This document shows positions 15,270 to 17,069 of a DNA stretch of 17,069 bases, piece by piece (position 1 is the stretch's first letter; the number at the start of each line of letters is the position of its first letter). The stretch is from SFEB01 sp964612455 (lineage in GTDB: Bacteria > Bacillota > Clostridia > Christensenellales > CAG-314). The position numbers and the translations under genes were made by a program. Under the pieces are notes generated by a model. It was not told where the DNA came from. It ran no database searches and worked only from the letters and a program-made list of their open reading frames with translations. Location: the NCBI GenBank assembly GCA_964612455.1, contig CAZTCB010000027.1:1-17069 (forward strand), read 5' to 3'.

Positions 15270-16478
15270 CTATTGGGAATTTGTTATGTCGTCGGAAGAA
15301 GCATAATATTTATGGTCTTCAAGCGTGTTATTATACGTGCCTTTGGCTACTTCTACCCAAGCGTATTTATCGGTAATATAGGCGCAATAACCGTAACCTG
15401 AGAAGAATAAAAACTTATCTCCGTTTGATTTAGTTTCGTAGCTCAAATTGTCCACACCGGTGTTGAATTTACTGCACTCCGTAGTAACGTTTGTTACGGT
15501 AACATTACTATATTTTACAGTGCCGCTGGTGCCACCGATAAGCGCAGCAGTTATAGTACCTCCTTTGACGGTCGTATTTTCGACCGTTACGTTAGTAATA
15601 TTAACGGTGCCGTTGGAGCCAACGTGACCTATCAACGCGCCGACGCGGTATGCTCCAAAAACGGTACAGTTTTTTATGGTGACGTTTTTGATATTCAGCG
15701 TACCATAGACGTCCCCCGCAATAATACCGCATCTTGCGGAGTTAGGATTGGTTGTATCTCCGATGACTGCGCCGTCAATAATGAGATTTTCAACAGTAAC
15801 GGTCTTGCCGTTAGGAACTTGATTAATTAAACCGCAATAGTAAGAATGACCGGCATATTCCGTATCTTTACCTGCATTAACTTTGCTACCTTCGTCGGAA
15901 ACCATATTGGTAAGCGTCGCAGGATTGTTGCTATCGCTTCCTCCGATGGTAATCGTCGCGGCAGAAGTCTTTGATACGTCGAGGTTAATGCTTGCGCCGT
16001 AAAAGTTGGTGTCATTAAGTGTTATTGTCGTGCTATTAGCATTGATTTGGTCGGTTATCTTCTTGACGTCTTCGGAATTATCCGAACCGCTAAGAGAATA
16101 CCAAGTATTTTGTAGATTTTTAGCGTTGGTAGCGATATCCGTAGGATAAACGACTTGCTCGTCCTCGTCAACCAAAATCACACGATTGAGCGAAGGTACC
16201 CAGTAATAGTCGTAACCGGTAGAAAGCGGTTTGTAATTGTTGGCGTCAATATCGTTTTCGGATAGCGCGAATTTAGCGTCTGCTATGGAGGCAGGAGCGT
16301 CGATACACAGCGCAAGCGTTGTATTCATCTCGTAGCAAGCTTGAATATCTGCCGAAGTGTTTGCCTTCTTTATGATACTGCTAAACGTCGGGATAAGTAC
16401 CGCCGCCAAGATAGCAATGACGGCAATAACAATTACCAACTCTATAATGGTAAAACCTTTTTTATTATTTCTTTTCAT
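15270..16478 (-). CDS. Prepilin-like protein with a C-terminal beta-helix-type repeat region
   Basis: The 402-residue product has a class-III prepilin signal: basic MKRNNKKG, predicted cleavage between Gly8 and Phe9, Glu at mature position 5 (Glu13), and a hydrophobic helix FTIIELVIVIAVIAILAAVL. It should be cut and methylated by a PilD-type peptidase and either join a pilus/pseudopilus or stay in the membrane. Residues 85-115 (YYWVPSLNRVILVDEDEQVV) resemble a small beta domain seen in other clostridial prepilin-like proteins. From about 215 to 333 there are four Gly/Val/Asn/Thr-rich repeats of about 25-29 residues. Each has a Gly-Ile/Leu-Ile-Gly start and an NxTVxNxTV strand, resembling GLUG or right-handed beta-helix repeats. 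That is unusual for a pilin. Ribosome binding site AGGAG lies 7 bases upstream. No assembly ATPase or peptidase is encoded in the window. Confidence 0.85.
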   Translation of the reverse strand: MKRNNKKGFTIIELVIVIAVIAILAAVLIPTFSSIIKKANTSADIQACYEMNTTLALCIDAPASIADAKFALSENDIDANNYKPLSTGYDYYWVPSLNRVILVDEDEQVVYPTDIATNAKNLQNTWYSLSGSDNSEDVKKITDQINANSTTITLNDTNFYGASINLDVSKTSAATITIGGSDSNNPATLTNMVSDEGSKVNAGKDTEYAGHSYYCGLINQVPNGKTVTVENLIIDGAVIGDTTNPNSARCGIIAGDVYGTLNIKNVTIKNCTVFGAYRVGALIGHVGSNGTVNITNVTVENTTVKGGTITAALIGGTSGTVKYSNVTVTNVTTECSKFNTGVDNLSYETKSNGDKFLFFSGYGYCAYITDKYAWVEVAKGTYNNTLEDHKYYASSDDITNSQ

Positions 16479-16539
16479 GTTATTTCTCCTATTTATATTT
16501 TTTTGTTTGTGGTTGATTTAAAAAATAAAACGGGAGTTA

Positions 16540-16980
16540 TCAGTTATTAAACCGACAGTTTAATATAAATATCTTTTTCGTTTTCGTTAAATCGATAGAA
16601 GTAACGAAACGTTTTGTTCTTTCGTCATCGGTAACGAGTCTCTCGATTCGCCGCGAAGAAAGTTTCTCCGCAACGTATCTCACCGTACGGAACACGAGGT
16701 AACTCATGATTACCGCTATCCCGATTTGCATGAGTAACAACATGGACGGCGCAATGTACGCGTCACCGAATGCGGCTACGAATACGTCGTTTATCGCGAC
16801 GTAAGCGCTTTCTCCTACTATCCGACTCGCAAAGTCGGCAGTAATATTTACCGTAAAAATCCAGACCAACGACAGTAAAAACAACTCGCCGAAAGCAACG
16901 TATGCCAAAACTCTCTGCCTCTTTGCAAGCAGAGCGACAAACAGCATATTTATCAATAAGTAAATGGATATTACCGTCAT
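16540..16980 (-). CDS. Small membrane protein of unknown function
   Basis: I do not recognise this 146-residue protein. Three hydrophobic segments are visible at about residues 2-19, 25-44 and 78-98. A 33-residue loop (ITADFASRIVGESAY and on) separates the second and third. A basic C-terminal tail of about 45 residues follows (KLSSRRIERL and onward) and is probably cytoplasmic. The ATG at 16980 is the only usable start before an in-frame stop upstream. Its ribosome binding site is weak (GGAAAAAG). It lies 61 bases upstream of the prepilin-like gene on the same strand and may share its transcript, since I see no separate promoter in that gap. Coding is supported by frame length, membrane periodicity and a plausible promoter, but not by homology. 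Confidence 0.6.
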   Translation of the reverse strand: MTVISIYLLINMLFVALLAKRQRVLAYVAFGELFLLSLVWIFTVNITADFASRIVGESAYVAINDVFVAAFGDAYIAPSMLLLMQIGIAVIMSYLVFRTVRYVAEKLSSRRIERLVTDDERTKRFVTSIDLTKTKKIFILNCRFNN

Positions 16981-16994
16981 TTTTGTTCTTTTTC

Positions 16995-17013
16995 CGTCAC
17001 CTTTTTCGTGACG
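16995..17013. repeat. Short inverted repeat in the leader of the small membrane protein gene
   Basis: CGTCAC at 16995-17000 pairs with GTGACG at 17008-17013 around a 7-base loop. If the promoter call beyond it is right, it would start at about the first transcribed bases on the minus strand. On the plus strand it is followed by ATTTTT, so it could also act as a weak terminator there, but no plus-strand gene is seen to need one. Confidence 0.4.
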
Positions 17014-17016
17014 ATT

Positions 17017-17044
17017 TTTGTAGACAGAATATACATTCTGTCAC
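17017..17044 (-). promoter_or_regulatory. Probable promoter with an operator-like dyad for the small membrane protein / prepilin genes
   Basis: On the minus strand, GTGACA (complement of 17039-17044) and TACAAA (complement of 17017-17022) are 16 bases apart. They match the -35 and -10 consensus at five and four of six positions. A perfect 8-bp dyad, GACAGAAT at 17023-17030 and ATTCTGTC at 17035-17042 with a 4-base centre, fills the spacer and overlaps the -35. That arrangement is typical of a repressor operator. No specific regulator family is recognised. Confidence 0.45.
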
Positions 17045-17069
17045 ACTTTTTTAGGGGTAAAATAGCAAT

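Noticed and set aside
1..17069. CRISPR array, tRNA, rRNA, insertion sequence or phage module
   Set aside because: No regularly spaced repeats, no cloverleaf or rRNA-like stretch, and no transposase, integrase or phage structural motif was found.

Overview
The window reads as chromosomal DNA from an anaerobic Clostridia-type Firmicute, probably an uncultured gut lineage. Evidence for this is the Gram-positive style Shine-Dalgarno sequences, the V-type ATPase operon in the gene order of Enterococcus hirae ntp, a CyuA-type cysteine desulfidase, a decayed BspA-like leucine-rich-repeat gene end, and a clostridial-style prepilin. GC looks mid-range and Asp codons are mostly GAC. Assignment below class level cannot be supported from the sequence alone.

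Layout. 1-435: decayed 3' end of a BspA-type leucine-rich-repeat surface protein gene, then a perfect inverted repeat. 582-2032 (minus strand): L-cysteine desulfidase with its own terminator, a near-consensus promoter and a run of nine G in the leader. 2154-10830 (plus strand): a complete nine-gene V-type ATPase operon, in order peripheral stalk G/H (ntpF), I, K, E, C, F (ntpG), A, B, D. It has a promoter in front and a clear intrinsic terminator behind. The K (rotor ring) subunit carries the full set of Na+-coordinating residues known from E. hirae NtpK, so a sodium-translocating enzyme is the best reading. 10880-15176 (plus strand): a single-pass membrane protein of unknown function, a MscS-type mechanosensitive channel, an ABC half-exporter and a uracil-DNA glycosylase. 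15226-17044 (minus strand, convergent): a large prepilin-like protein with a C-terminal beta-helix-like repeat region, preceded by a small three-helix membrane protein whose probable promoter carries a strong dyad.

How they fit together. The ATPase would couple ATP to Na+ transport. The adjacent, divergently transcribed desulfidase degrades cysteine to pyruvate, ammonia and sulfide. MscS and the ABC exporter are envelope functions. These links are contextual and do not amount to a defined system. I found no CRISPR array, no tRNA or rRNA, no intact mobile element and no clearly new defence system.

The most noteworthy observations are the beta-helix-bearing prepilin, the strong scarcity of the 4-base palindromes GGCC and GATC, the complete Na+ site in K, the hairpin plus optimal ribosome binding site placed only before K, the poly-G leader of the desulfidase gene, and the unknown membrane protein next to MscS.
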